A DNA stretch of 64,000 nucleotides from Opitutia bacterium (GTDB taxonomy: Bacteria; Verrucomicrobiota; Verrucomicrobiia; Opitutales; Opitutaceae): contig JACRHT010000016.1 in assembly GCA_016217545.1 (NCBI GenBank), positions 62,001 through 126,000 of the forward strand. The letters run 5' to 3'. Below, in pieces: positions 7,779 through 16,506 of the stretch. Numbering within the stretch: the first letter of the stretch is position 1; every line of letters begins with the position of its first letter. The notes beneath the pieces are model-generated. The model saw only the letters and a program-made list of their open reading frames with translations. It had not been told where the DNA came from and made no database searches. The position numbers and the translations under genes are program-made.

Positions 7779-9131
7779 TCAGAAGCCCGGCATGCCGCCC
7801 ATGCCGCCGCCTTTGCGCATGGCTTCCATTTGGCGCATCAGCTTCTTCTGGTTTCCGCCCTTCATCATCTTCATGAGCTTCTGCATCTGCTCGAATTGCT
7901 TCATGAGCTGATTCACTTCGACGACTTTCACACCCGCTCCGTTCGCGATGCGGACGCGGCGATTACCGTTGAGGAGTTGTGGCTTCCGGCGCTCCTGCAC
8001 GGTCATCGAAAGGATGATGGCCTCGGTGCGCTTCATCTGCCGGTCGGCGTCGCCGGGCAGCTCGACGCCGCTCATGCCGGGCATCATGCCGAGGATGGAC
8101 TGCATCGAGCCCATTTTCTTCACCTGCTGCATCTGCGTGAGGAAGTCTTCGAGGTTGAAGTCCGCCTTGCGCATCTTTTCGGCCATGCGCTCGGCTTCCT
8201 TCTGATCGATGTTCTCCTGCGCCTTCTCGACGAGCGAAACGACGTCGCCCATGCCGAGGATGCGCGAGGCGAGACGGTCCGGATGAAACACCTCGAAGTC
8301 TGCCGTCTTTTCGCCGGTGCCGACGAATTTGATCGGCACGCCGGTGACGCTCTTGATCGACAGCGCGGCGCCGCCGCGGGCGTCGCCGTCCATCTTCGTG
8401 AGGATGAGGCCGGTGAGCGAAAGGGCGTCGTGGAAGGCTTTGGCAACATTGACGGCCTCCTGGCCGAGGGCGCCGTCCGCGACGAGGATGATCTCGTCCG
8501 GCTGCACCTTCGCGCTGAGCTTCTTCACTTCCTCGATCAGATCGGTGTCGATCTGGAGGCGGCCGGCGGTGTCGAAGAGGATGACGTCGGCGTTCGCCGC
8601 GGTGGCGGCGTCGAGCGCCTTCACGCCGATGGCGGGCACATCCTTCGAAACGCGGTCGCAGTAGAAACCCAGTTCTTCCTGCTTCGCGAGGATCTCGAGC
8701 TGGTCGATGGCGGCAGGACGATAGACGTCGCACGCGACGACGAAGGGACGCGCGCCCTTTTTCTTGAGCAGCTTGCCGAGCTTGGCAGTCGAGGTGGTTT
8801 TGCCCGAGCCGTGCAAACCGACCATGAGGATGCGCAGCGGGCGCTTGGCGGAGAGTTCGGTGGTGCCCTCGCCGAGGAGTTTCACGAGTTCGTCGTGGAT
8901 GATCTTGATGACCATCTGGCCCGGCGTGACGGACTTGAGGACTTCCTGACCGACGATCTGCGTCTGCACGCGCTCGATGAATTCGCGCGCGACTTTGAAG
9001 TGGACGTCGGCGGCGAGGAGGGCGGCGCGCACTTCCTTGAGTGCGTCGGCCATGTTTTCCTCGGACAGCTTGCCGACGCCACGGAGGTTGCGCAGCGCGT
9101 TGGTCAGTTTGTCGGTCAGGGATTCGAACAT
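7779..9131 (-). CDS. ffh: Signal recognition particle protein Ffh/SRP54
   Basis: It binds signal peptides of nascent inner-membrane proteins together with 4.5S RNA and delivers ribosomes to FtsY. The 450-residue protein starts [18 protein letters not shown]. The N domain is followed by the G domain with P-loop [13 protein letters not shown] at about 101-113, [19 protein letters not shown] and GTGEK. The methionine-rich M domain at about 300-450 ends [12 protein letters not shown] 9131 is chosen because it gives the family N-terminus; upstream codons are unrelated. It is convergent with the ceramidase-like gene. Confidence 0.97.
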   Translation of the reverse strand: MFESLTDKLTNALRNLRGVGKLSEENMADALKEVRAALLAADVHFKVAREFIERVQTQIVGQEVLKSVTPGQMVIKIIHDELVKLLGEGTTELSAKRPLRILMVGLHGSGKTTSTAKLGKLLKKKGARPFVVACDVYRPAAIDQLEILAKQEELGFYCDRVSKDVPAIGVKALDAATAANADVILFDTAGRLQIDTDLIEEVKKLSAKVQPDEIILVADGALGQEAVNVAKAFHDALSLTGLILTKMDGDARGGAALSIKSVTGVPIKFVGTGEKTADFEVFHPDRLASRILGMGDVVSLVEKAQENIDQKEAERMAEKMRKADFNLEDFLTQMQQVKKMGSMQSILGMMPGMSGVELPGDADRQMKRTEAIILSMTVQERRKPQLLNGNRRVRIANGAGVKVVEVNQLMKQFEQMQKLMKMMKGGNQKKLMRQMEAMRKGGGMGGMPGF

Positions 9132-9230
9132 CGGAGAAGAGAAAGGTCCGAGGGAAACCACTAAACGGCACGAATAAAATAAAAAATTGAAGGCGCGGCG
9201 ACCATCGTGGCAGCCGCGACGACCATGTGG

Positions 9231-9293
9231 GGTAGGGCGAGTCGTCGCCCGCGACGAGAGCGACTTCGGCTCGTCGGGACGACTCGCCCTACC
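9231..9293. repeat. Perfect-arm palindrome (copy A) upstream of the Lrp gene
   Basis: Arms GGTAGGGCGAGTCGTC (9231-9246) and GACGACTCGCCCTACC (9278-9293) are perfect reverse complements of 16 bases. Inner arms CGACGAG (9252-9258) and CTCGTCG (9270-9276) extend the fold. It lies in the spacer between the divergent ffh and Lrp-type genes. A related element occurs at 11070-11137. Confidence 0.85.
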
Positions 9294-9377
9294 TTTTAGC
9301 CCTCGCGCCTGCCTTCCTGTCATCAGTGAGAATTAGTGTGGATTAGTGGTTCGCGCCTCTGCCAGCCTCGCCGCCCC

Positions 9378-9863
9378 ATGAACCCTGTTCTCAAGCTGTT
9401 GCTCGACGGCGGCCAACTCTCCACTGCCCAAATGGCGCAAGTGGTGGGCTTGTCCGAATCCGAAGTCCATCAGCACCTGGAACAGTTGAAGAAGGAAAAA
9501 ATCTTCCTCGGCTGGCGTCCGGTGCTCGATCTCTCGCGCGACGCTGCTGCAGCTACCGTGCGGGCCGTCATCGAGGTCCGCATCACTCCGGAACGGGGCG
9601 GCGGTTTCAACCGCTTGGCCGAGCGCATCAGCCGCTTCGACGAGGTCGAGTCGTGCTTCCTTATGTCGGGCGGCTACGATCTGCTCCTCTTCGTCAAAGG
9701 CACCACGCTCCAGCGCGTCGCGGCTTTCGTGTCCGAAAAGCTGTCGACGATCGAGGGCGTGCTCTCGACTTCCACGCATTTCCAACTCCGCTGCTACAAG
9801 GACCAGGGCTTCATCCTCGACCAGGCTGAATCCTCCGGCGAGCGGCTCAACGTCGCGCCGTAA
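9378..9863 (+). CDS. Lrp/AsnC-family transcriptional regulator
   Basis: The 161-residue protein has an N-terminal winged helix-turn-helix (about 1-55; QMAQVVGLSESEVHQHLEQLKKE) followed by an AsnC/RAM ligand-binding domain (about 60-150; FDEVESCFLMSGGYDLLLFVKG, STIEGVLSTSTHF). Such proteins form octamers and respond to amino acids. ATG 9378 was chosen because the 14 codons before it are not family-like. It is followed after 15 bases by an aminotransferase, a common arrangement in which the regulator controls the enzyme. The effector is unknown. Confidence 0.9.
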   Translation: MNPVLKLLLDGGQLSTAQMAQVVGLSESEVHQHLEQLKKEKIFLGWRPVLDLSRDAAAATVRAVIEVRITPERGGGFNRLAERISRFDEVESCFLMSGGYDLLLFVKGTTLQRVAAFVSEKLSTIEGVLSTSTHFQLRCYKDQGFILDQAESSGERLNVAP

Positions 9864-9878
9864 CGGGAGGACAACTCA

Positions 9879-11066
9879 ATGAGCACCGACCCGAAACGCT
9901 GGGTGGCGGGCCATGTGGCCGCGTTGCCAAAAAGCGGTATCCGCGATTTCTTCGAACTCGTCGCCAAGATGAAAGGCGAGGGCGGCGTGATTTCCCTCGG
10001 CGTGGGCGAGCCCGACTTCGTCACCCCTTGGCACATCCGCGAGGCCGCGATCTACGCGATCGAGAAAGGCAAAACCTATTACACGTCGAATCTCGGCATG
10101 CCCGAGCTGCGTCGTGCGATCGCCGACTACGTCGCGCAGCACTTCAACGTCAGCTATCGCCCGGAGGATCAGATCCTCGTCGCCGTCGGCGTGTCTGAGG
10201 CGCTCGACCTCGCGTGCCGCGCGTTCCTGAATCCCGGCGACAAAGTGCTGTTCCACCAGCCGTGCTATGTGTCGTATTCGCCGAGCATCGCGCTCACGCA
10301 CGCGATTCCCGTCGCCGTGCCGACTTACGCCAAGGACAACTTCGCGCTTACCGCCGAGTCGCTGCGCGCCGCGTGGCAGCCCGGTTGCCGCATGTTGATG
10401 CTCAACTTGCCGTGTAATCCCACCGGCGGCACGTGCACGCGCGAGCAGTTGACGGAGATCGCGGAATTCTGCCGCGGGAAGGACCTGCTCGTGCTCTCCG
10501 ACGAAATCTACTCGGAGCTCACGTTCGACGGCACGCACACCAGCATCGCCAGCCTGCCCGGCATGGCGGAGCGCACGATCTTTCTGCACGGTTTTTCGAA
10601 AGCTTTCGCGATGACCGGCTGGCGCATCGGCTACGCGTGCGGTCCGGCGGTGCTCATCGACGCGATGATGAAGGTGCACCAATACTCGATGCTCTGCGCC
10701 TCGATTATTGCGCAGGAAGCCGCGCTTGAAGCGCTGCGCAACGGCTGGGATTCCGTCGTGAAGATGCGCGACCAATACCACCGTCGTCGCGACCTCGTCG
10801 TCCGCCGCTTCAACGAGATCGGCCTCAAGTGCCACTCGCCGCGCGGGTCGTTCTACGCGTTCCCCGACGTGAAGGGCACCGGCATGACCGAGAAGGACTT
10901 CGCCGTCGGCCTGCTCAAGGAGCACAAGGTCGCCGTCGTGCCCGGCACTGCCTTCGGCGACAACGGCCTCGGCCATGTCCGCGCCTGCTTCGCGACGAGC
11001 TACGAGCAGCTCATCGACGCCTGCGATCGCATGGAGAAGTTCGTGGCCACGAACGGTAAGCGCTGA
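9879..11066 (+). CDS. Class I/II PLP-dependent aminotransferase
   Basis: The 395-residue protein is a fold-type I aminotransferase. Substrate loop VGEPDFVTPWHI is at about 42, NLPCNPTGGTC at about 176, the PLP-binding Asp in VLSDEIYSELTF, the Schiff-base Lys241 in GFSKAFAMTGWRIG, and a C-terminal arginine region follows. It is close to the aspartate/aromatic PatA-like branch; the exact amino donor cannot be assigned. A GGGAGGA ribosome-binding site lies just upstream. It is paired with the Lrp-type regulator, probably as one operon, and the pair is bracketed by two related palindromes. Confidence 0.92.
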   Translation: MSTDPKRWVAGHVAALPKSGIRDFFELVAKMKGEGGVISLGVGEPDFVTPWHIREAAIYAIEKGKTYYTSNLGMPELRRAIADYVAQHFNVSYRPEDQILVAVGVSEALDLACRAFLNPGDKVLFHQPCYVSYSPSIALTHAIPVAVPTYAKDNFALTAESLRAAWQPGCRMLMLNLPCNPTGGTCTREQLTEIAEFCRGKDLLVLSDEIYSELTFDGTHTSIASLPGMAERTIFLHGFSKAFAMTGWRIGYACGPAVLIDAMMKVHQYSMLCASIIAQEAALEALRNGWDSVVKMRDQYHRRRDLVVRRFNEIGLKCHSPRGSFYAFPDVKGTGMTEKDFAVGLLKEHKVAVVPGTAFGDNGLGHVRACFATSYEQLIDACDRMEKFVATNGKR

Positions 11067-11069
11067 GCC

Positions 11070-11137
11070 GGTAGGGCGAACCGTCCCGGTGAGCCGTCGG
11101 CTACGAGCGCGGCTCGTCGGGGACGACTCGCCCTACC
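11070..11137. repeat. Palindrome related to the 9231-9293 element (copy B)
   Basis: The left arm GGTAGGGCGAACCGTCC (11070-11086) pairs with GGACGACTCGCCCTACC (11121-11137) with two mismatches. The right arm carries the same GACGACTCGCCCTACC as copy A. It begins 3 bases after the aminotransferase stop, so it may also affect transcript ends. Confidence 0.8.
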
Positions 11138-11238
11138 ATTTACTACGGCAGACACTGCCAGATTTGCGCCTCATTTGGGCGCGGGTTCAGGATTTAGCTG
11201 GCTTGAGCTTACCGCTTCCGGCTTACAGCTTAGCGCTT

Positions 11239-12726
11239 ATGTCACGCACCGTCGCCATTGTTGGTCGCCCCAATGTGGGTAAAAGCCGCCTGTTTAACCG
11301 ACTGGCGAAGCGCCGCGTTTCCATCGTTCACGATCAACCGGGCGTCACGCGCGACATCGTCTCCGTCGAGGTCAAGGACGGTGGCTACACGCTCATGGAC
11401 ACCGGTGGCCTCGGTCTTCAGGACGCCACCACGCCGGCAAAGCTCATCAAGGCTTCCGAAGCGCAGGTGGAATTCGCCATCCGTGCCGCTTCGGTGATTT
11501 GCTTCGTGGTCGACGCCCGCGAAGGTCTCACCGCGCTCGACGAGCGCATCGCCGGGATGCTGCGCAAACACAAGAAGTCGATCATCCTCGTCGCCAACAA
11601 GGCCGACCACGGCGAAGAGAAGATCGCGGAGGTCGGCGACCTTTACCGCCTCGGCTTCGGCGAACCGATCTACCTGTCCGCGGAACACGGCAATGGCGAA
11701 GCCGAGCTGCGCGAGGCGATTCTCGACAAGCTGCCCGCAGCCGAAGAGGAGCCGGAGGATCACGACAAAAAGCGCCTCACGCTGTGCTTCGTCGGCCGCC
11801 CCAACGTCGGCAAGTCCTCGCTCTCGAACCGCCTGCTCAAGCACGAGCGCCTCATCGTCTCGGAGATTCCCGGCACCACGCGCGACTCCGTCGAACTCGA
11901 CTTCGACTACAAGTCGCGCGACGGCAAAGTCTGGCCGTTCCGCCTCATCGACACCGCCGGCATCCGCCCCGCGACGAAGCTCTCGTCGTCCGTCGAATAT
12001 TTCTCCCGCGTCCGCTCCATCGACGCCATCCACACCGCCGACGTGGTGTTCATGGTGCTCGATGCGATGGAAGGCGTGACGCAACAGGACAAGGCCATCG
12101 CTGGCGAGATCGTCAGCGCCGGCCGCCCGATCGTCGTCATCGTCAACAAGTGGGATCTCGTCTTCGCCGCCATCCGTCGCGGCGATCTGAAAAAATACGA
12201 CAACGAGCGCGACTTCCGCGAGAAGTTCGAGAAGGCGCTCTACGACCGCCTGTTCTTCACGCCCGGTGCGCCCGTGATGTTCGTGTCTGCTCTCACCGGC
12301 CACGACATCGAGCGTATGCTGAAGGCCGCGCGCGCCCTCGATGAACGCCTCGGCCGGAAGATTCCGACCGCGAAGCTGAACGCCGCCATCATCGCGCTCA
12401 CCGACCGCAATCCGCCCCCATCGGTCGGCGGCCAGCGCTTCCGCGCTTACTACGCCACGCAGACCGGCAATCGGCCGTTCCGCATCAAGATTTTCTGCAA
12501 TCGCGAGGAGAAGCTCACCGAGAGTTATCGCCGCTACCTCGAGGGCGGACTCGTGGACGAGTTCAATCTCGACGGCTGCCCGATCCACTTCGACCTCGTG
12601 GGTAAGAAGAAGATTTCGATCGACGAACGCCTTTCGCGTCGCGGCCAAAAGCGCAACGAAGCCGCCGCGGCGGGCGAAGACATCGACACGGATTTCGCCG
12701 GCGAGCCGGTGGTGCTGGATGATTGA
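11239..12726 (+). CDS. der: Ribosome-biogenesis GTPase Der (EngA)
   Basis: Der is an essential tandem GTPase for 50S subunit assembly. The 495-residue protein has two G domains. The first has GRPNVGKS at residues 8-15, DTGG and NKAD. The second has GRPNVGKSS near 186, DTAGIR and NKWD. A C-terminal KH-like domain follows (GNRPFRIKIFCNREEKLTESYRR is split across it). ATG 11239 gives MSRTVAIVG, the usual N-terminus; the upstream open frame overlaps the aminotransferase and palindrome B. Confidence 0.96.
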   Translation: MSRTVAIVGRPNVGKSRLFNRLAKRRVSIVHDQPGVTRDIVSVEVKDGGYTLMDTGGLGLQDATTPAKLIKASEAQVEFAIRAASVICFVVDAREGLTALDERIAGMLRKHKKSIILVANKADHGEEKIAEVGDLYRLGFGEPIYLSAEHGNGEAELREAILDKLPAAEEEPEDHDKKRLTLCFVGRPNVGKSSLSNRLLKHERLIVSEIPGTTRDSVELDFDYKSRDGKVWPFRLIDTAGIRPATKLSSSVEYFSRVRSIDAIHTADVVFMVLDAMEGVTQQDKAIAGEIVSAGRPIVVIVNKWDLVFAAIRRGDLKKYDNERDFREKFEKALYDRLFFTPGAPVMFVSALTGHDIERMLKAARALDERLGRKIPTAKLNAAIIALTDRNPPPSVGGQRFRAYYATQTGNRPFRIKIFCNREEKLTESYRRYLEGGLVDEFNLDGCPIHFDLVGKKKISIDERLSRRGQKRNEAAAAGEDIDTDFAGEPVVLDD

Positions 12727-12774
12727 ACTCGCCGCCGCATGGTGAACGTTCCCGTAGCCGCGTCGTTTCCGGAA

Positions 12775-12794
12775 GGCCCGCGTCCCCGCGGGCC
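12775..12794. repeat. Hairpin in the der-fmt spacer
   Basis: GGCCCGCG (12775-12782) and CGCGGGCC (12787-12794) form a perfect 8-base stem with a four-base TCCC loop. The rest of the 134-base spacer contains the string GAGGACGCGAGGCCTCCAC, which looks like dispersed-repeat sequence rather than coding DNA. There is no T-run. Confidence 0.5.
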
Positions 12795-12860
12795 GCGACT
12801 GACAAGAATGCCGGAACTCGGGATACGGCTCGCGAGGACGCGAGGCCTCCACTCTTTCCG

Positions 12861-13859
12861 ATGCTGAAAATCGTCTTCATGGGCTCCGACGCGATCGCGT
12901 TGCCGATGCTGAACTGGCTGGCGGGCGAGGGGAGTGCGCAGGCGCGCGTTGTCGCGGTGTTCACGCAGCCCGATCGTCCCGTCGGCCGCGGCCAGAAGGT
13001 GCAGGCGAATGCGATCAAGCTTTGGGCCCAGGAGCGCGGCATTCCCGTGCATCAGCCCGAGAAGCTGCGCGAACCGGAGCTCGCGACGCTCACCAGTTAC
13101 GGCGCCGATCTCGCGCTCGTGATGGCCTACGGACACATCTTGCGCGAAGCGTTCATAAACGCGCCGCGCCTGGGCACGCTGAATTTCCACACGTCTCTGT
13201 TGCCGAAGTATCGCGGCGCTTCGCCGATCCAAACCGCAGTCGCCAGCGGCGAGCGCGAGACCGGCGTCACGCTCATGCGCATCGTGGCCGCGCTCGATGC
13301 CGGACCGGTCGGAGACGTGGAGCGCGTCGAAATCGGGCCGCGCGACACGGCGTTGGATGTTGAGGCGAAGCTGTCTGCGGCCTGCGTGCCTCTTATCGCG
13401 CGCGCGCTGCCGAAACTCGCCGCCGGCGCACTGGAGTTTCGCGAGCAGGACCACGCCGCCGCGACCTTCTGCCGCAAGCTCGAGAAGGCGGACGGCGCGC
13501 TCGATTTCGCTCGTTCGGCCGCCGAACTCGCCGCGCGCATCAACGGCCTCTTCCCCTGGCCCGCGACGACCGTCGAGATCGCCGGCCAGCCGATCAAGTT
13601 CGGCGCCGCGGAGGTTTGTCACCTATTAGGTGACAAATCCGGCGAACCCGGTGGTGTCCTCGGGGCCGACCGCGAGGGTCTTCTGATCGCGACGGGTGCC
13701 GGAGTGTTGCGTGTGCTGCGGCTCCAGCGCCCCGGCGGAAAAATGCTCGAGGCAGGCGAGTTTCTGCGCGGCTTCCCCATCGCGGCGGGAACGATGCTCG
13801 CGTCGTCACCGATGCCCGCGCTCGCGTCGCCGAAACCTTTCCCGCGTCCGCCCCGCTGA
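12861..13859 (+). CDS. fmt: Methionyl-tRNA formyltransferase
   Basis: It formylates initiator Met-tRNA with 10-formyl-THF. ATG 12861 gives MLKIVFMGSDAIALP, as in the family, and 332 residues. The catalytic Asn and His are in LNFHTSLLPKYRGASPIQ and the Asp in GDVERVE. The C-terminal OB-like tRNA-binding domain has INGLFPWPATTV. In the C-terminal domain, codons for CHLLGDK are formed by a perfect DNA palindrome (13615-13637), which looks like an in-frame insertion. The last 25 residues are rich in Ala, Ser and Pro and probably not conserved. Confidence 0.95.
   Translation: MLKIVFMGSDAIALPMLNWLAGEGSAQARVVAVFTQPDRPVGRGQKVQANAIKLWAQERGIPVHQPEKLREPELATLTSYGADLALVMAYGHILREAFINAPRLGTLNFHTSLLPKYRGASPIQTAVASGERETGVTLMRIVAALDAGPVGDVERVEIGPRDTALDVEAKLSAACVPLIARALPKLAAGALEFREQDHAAATFCRKLEKADGALDFARSAAELAARINGLFPWPATTVEIAGQPIKFGAAEVCHLLGDKSGEPGGVLGADREGLLIATGAGVLRVLRLQRPGGKMLEAGEFLRGFPIAAGTMLASSPMPALASPKPFPRPPR
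13615..13637. repeat. Perfect 23-base palindrome inside fmt
   Basis: Arms TTTGTCACCTA (13615-13625) and TAGGTGACAAA (13627-13637) flank a single T. It is AT-rich compared with its surroundings and is read in frame as part of Fmt. No second copy was noticed in this window. Confidence 0.85.
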
Positions 13860-13904
13860 CGGGTCTTCGCTTGTTTTCGACCGGCTTTTTCCCAAGCTGC
13901 CGAC

Positions 13905-14468
13905 ATGCGAACGTGGTTTCTTCTCGGGAGTCTCGCGGCGGTGACCGCCCTGGCCCAGCCGGCCAACAACACCGCGTTCGAGTTGGCGAGCTTGCGTGAG
14001 GACGTGCGCGAGCTGAAGCAGCGCATCGGTGAACTGTCCCTGACCATCGAGCAGCTTTCGCGCGAAAACGCCGCGCTCCAATCCAAGGCGAACCAAGGCT
14101 ACGCGACGGTCGAGCAGCTCAACAAAGCCGTCGCCGAACTCAATCGCGCGGTGCAGGGCGACCTCGCCGAGCAGAAGCGCGAGGTGCTCACGCAAGTGGC
14201 CGCGCAACTGGAGCGCATGGGCAAGCAGACGAACGCGGCGCTCGAGTCGCTCGCGAAGAACCAGGCCGCGCGACCGGTCGTGCAGTCGAATTTCGCGGAG
14301 GATTTTCCGAAGCAGGGCATCAACTACACGGTGCAGACCGGCGACACGCTTTCCTCGATCGCGCAAAAGAACGGCGCGCGCCTGCAGGACATCATCAACG
14401 CGAACAAAATCAGCGACCCGACGAAGATTCGCGTCGGGCAGACGCTGTTCATCCCTCTCGCCAAATAA
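13905..14468 (+). CDS. Exported coiled-coil protein with C-terminal LysM domain
   Basis: The 187-residue protein has a short signal peptide (about 1-18). A long charged helical region, predicted coiled coil, spans about 25-110 (LREDVRELKQRIGELSLTIE and following heptads). A LysM domain is at about 139-187 (YTVQTGDTLSSIAQKNG, IINANKI, IRVGQTLFIP). LysM binds peptidoglycan glycans, so the protein probably anchors to the wall in the periplasm. It is one base before parB in the same direction. Confidence 0.85.
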   Translation: MRTWFLLGSLAAVTALAQPANNTAFELASLREDVRELKQRIGELSLTIEQLSRENAALQSKANQGYATVEQLNKAVAELNRAVQGDLAEQKREVLTQVAAQLERMGKQTNAALESLAKNQAARPVVQSNFAEDFPKQGINYTVQTGDTLSSIAQKNGARLQDIINANKISDPTKIRVGQTLFIPLAK

Positions 14469-14469
14469 C

Positions 14470-15414
14470 ATGGCCAAACCGCCCCCCTCCCGCCTCGGTC
14501 GCGGCCTCGGTGCGCTCATCGCGAGCGGCACCCCGGCCAAGCCCGCTTCTCCAGCCGCTGCTCCCGCGCCCGCGGGGCACTCGCCCGCGGCCGCGCCTGC
14601 CGCCCCCGTGCACGATGGCTTGCCGGGTTACCGGGAAGTCCCGATCGCGCAGGTGGAGCCGAACCCCTATCAGCCGCGCAAGGAGTTCGACCCCGCCGCG
14701 CTCGCCGACCTCGTGGAGAGCATCCGCGCCGAGGGACTGCTGCAGCCCATCGTCGTTCGGCAGGTCGGGGAAAAATTCCAGCTTATCGCCGGTGAACGCC
14801 GCTGGCGCGCGTTTCAACAGCTGAAGCTGAAAACGATTCCGGCCCGTGTGATGACGTCGAGCGATGCCTCTTCGGCCTCGCTCGCTCTGATCGAGAATTT
14901 GCAGCGCGCCGACCTGAATCCGATCGAGGAAGCGCACGGTTACGCCAGCCTCATCCGCGATTTCGACCTCACGCAGGACGCTGCGGCGCAACGCGTCGGA
15001 CGTGGACGCGCGACCGTGGCCAACTCCCTCCGCCTGCTCGCGCTCGAGCCCGAGATTCAAAGCTATCTCGGCAAGGCGATGCTCAGCGTGGGGCACGCGA
15101 AGGTTTTGCTCGGCTTGGAAAGCGGCGCCGAGCGGCTCGTGGTGGCGCGCCGCGCCATCGAAGGCGGCCTCAGCGTGCGCGCACTTGAGGAAATCGTGCA
15201 GGGTAGGCGTGGAAGCGCAGCTGGTCCGGGCAAGAAGCGCCAGGCTCCCGCCGCCGAGTCCACCGCGTTGGCCGATGTGCAGAAGAAGCTCACTAGTCAC
15301 CTCGGTGCGCGCGTCACGTTGCGGCATGCACCGAAACACGGGCGCATCATCGTGGAGTATCACGGCAACGACGATCTCGCGCGCGTGCTGGAGCGCATGG
15401 GGCTCACGCTCTGA
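14470..15414 (+). CDS. parB: Chromosome-partitioning protein ParB
   Basis: ParB binds parS sites, spreads as a CTP-dependent clamp and works with ParA in segregation. The 314-residue protein has a Pro/Ala-rich N-terminus with RLGRGLGALI, which resembles ParA-contact motifs. The ParB N domain follows, with NPYQPRKEFD at about 72, IVVRQVGEKFQLIAGERRWR (GERRxR is the CTP-binding box) and ALIENLQRADLNPIEEA. A helix-turn-helix at about 170-195 and a C-terminal dimerisation region complete it. No parA is adjacent. Confidence 0.93.
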   Translation: MAKPPPSRLGRGLGALIASGTPAKPASPAAAPAPAGHSPAAAPAAPVHDGLPGYREVPIAQVEPNPYQPRKEFDPAALADLVESIRAEGLLQPIVVRQVGEKFQLIAGERRWRAFQQLKLKTIPARVMTSSDASSASLALIENLQRADLNPIEEAHGYASLIRDFDLTQDAAAQRVGRGRATVANSLRLLALEPEIQSYLGKAMLSVGHAKVLLGLESGAERLVVARRAIEGGLSVRALEEIVQGRRGSAAGPGKKRQAPAAESTALADVQKKLTSHLGARVTLRHAPKHGRIIVEYHGNDDLARVLERMGLTL

Positions 15415-15489
15415 TTCGTTCGCGGCGCGGAGTCACGACACTCTCATCGGGCGAAGAATCGCGGCGGCGCGGACGGAGCGCGCGGACCG

Positions 15490-16050
15490 CTATTTCTTGG
15501 CCTTCGACGGCGGAAATCCTCGGACCAAGTGGGTTTCGTCCACGCGCTTGTAGAGATCGCGCATGGCGGCAGTGGCGGCGTCTTCGAGCGCGTCGGCGAT
15601 TTCGAAGTCGCGGAAGCCGTAGCGACCGCGTTCCTGGATCCATGTGATCTGGGTCTGTGTGACGATGCCGAGATCGCGCTTCTCGCCGCCGGGCGCCGAG
15701 AGGCTGGCGGCGAGCGTGCATTCGGCATTGCCCACGCGATCGATCCGCCACGTCAGCAGGTTGAGCGTGAGCAACGGCAGATCGGCGTTGGGCGTGCGAT
15801 CGCCGTCGGGCATGAAGTCGACGACTCCGGTGAAGCCGCGCCGCTTGAAGGTGTCGCTTAGGATGCCCGCGAGCGAGTCGGCGATGCGGTCGTCCAGAAA
15901 TGGCCGCCACGTCGGGGGCACGTTGATCTGCAGCTGAAGATCGGCGGGCTTGGCGGAAGTGCTGGCTTTTTCGGCCGCAAATGAGGTCAGGGCGGCGCCC
16001 AGTGCGGCGGCGCACAGCAGGCCGCGAAGGAGAAAGGCGTGGGTTTTCAT
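15490..16050 (-). CDS. Exported protein of unknown function
   Basis: The 186-residue protein starts at ATG 16050 with a signal peptide (LLRGLLCAAALGAALTSFAA). The mature part has PPTWRPFLDDRIADSLAGIL, FMPDGDRTPNADLP and DLGIVTQTQITWIQERGRYG. I do not recognise a domain. It lies convergent to parB and divergent from secG, and a periplasmic or envelope location is likely from the signal peptide. Confidence 0.6.
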   Translation of the reverse strand: MKTHAFLLRGLLCAAALGAALTSFAAEKASTSAKPADLQLQINVPPTWRPFLDDRIADSLAGILSDTFKRRGFTGVVDFMPDGDRTPNADLPLLTLNLLTWRIDRVGNAECTLAASLSAPGGEKRDLGIVTQTQITWIQERGRYGFRDFEIADALEDAATAAMRDLYKRVDETHLVRGFPPSKAKK

Positions 16051-16161
16051 GGGAGAAGTGAGACGTTGGACGGGAGCGGCGGTTCCCGCGTGCTGTTGCG
16101 AGCGGAGCGACCAGAACTTTGGTTGACAAAACGGGCCGGAATCCGTTCGTTCGCCCCTTTC

Positions 16162-16506
16162 ATGAACTTGCTCATCAATATTTTCACGGTGGTTCTGATC
16201 CTCGTGTCCCTGTTTCTGGTCCTCGTCGTCCTGATGCAGAAAGCCAAGTCGGATGGCGGCGTGGCGGCCATGGGCGGCGGTGCCGCCGAGTCCGCCTTCG
16301 GCGCCGAGACCGGCAACGTGTTGAGCAAAGCCACGATCAACGCGGCGATTCTTTTCTTCGTGCTCAGCTTCGGCCTCTACCTGGCGCACATCTACCAGTC
16401 GAAGCACCAGACGGCGGCGGACGCCAAGCTCCCGACGGTGACGGCCCCGGCCGCCCAGCCGGCCGCGACGCCCGCGCCGACGACGCCCAGTGAGCCCAAG
16501 AAGTAA
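16162..16506 (+). CDS. secG: Preprotein translocase subunit SecG
   Basis: SecG is a small SecYEG partner in the inner membrane. The 114-residue protein has two hydrophobic helices (about 3-24 and 52-72). Between them is the family loop VLMQKAKSDGGVAAMGGGA with FGAETGNVLSKAT. A Pro/Ala/Thr-rich tail after residue 83 is longer than in E. coli and typical of several non-proteobacterial SecGs. ATG 16162 was chosen because the 41 preceding codons are not family-like. A TTGACA hexamer at 16123-16128 lacks a clear -10 partner. Confidence 0.92.
   Translation: MNLLINIFTVVLILVSLFLVLVVLMQKAKSDGGVAAMGGGAAESAFGAETGNVLSKATINAAILFFVLSFGLYLAHIYQSKHQTAADAKLPTVTAPAAQPAATPAPTTPSEPKK

Noticed and set aside
16123-16146. 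TTGACA hexamer as a secG promoter
   Set aside because: There is no acceptable -10 hexamer at 16-18 bases, so it was not annotated as a promoter.
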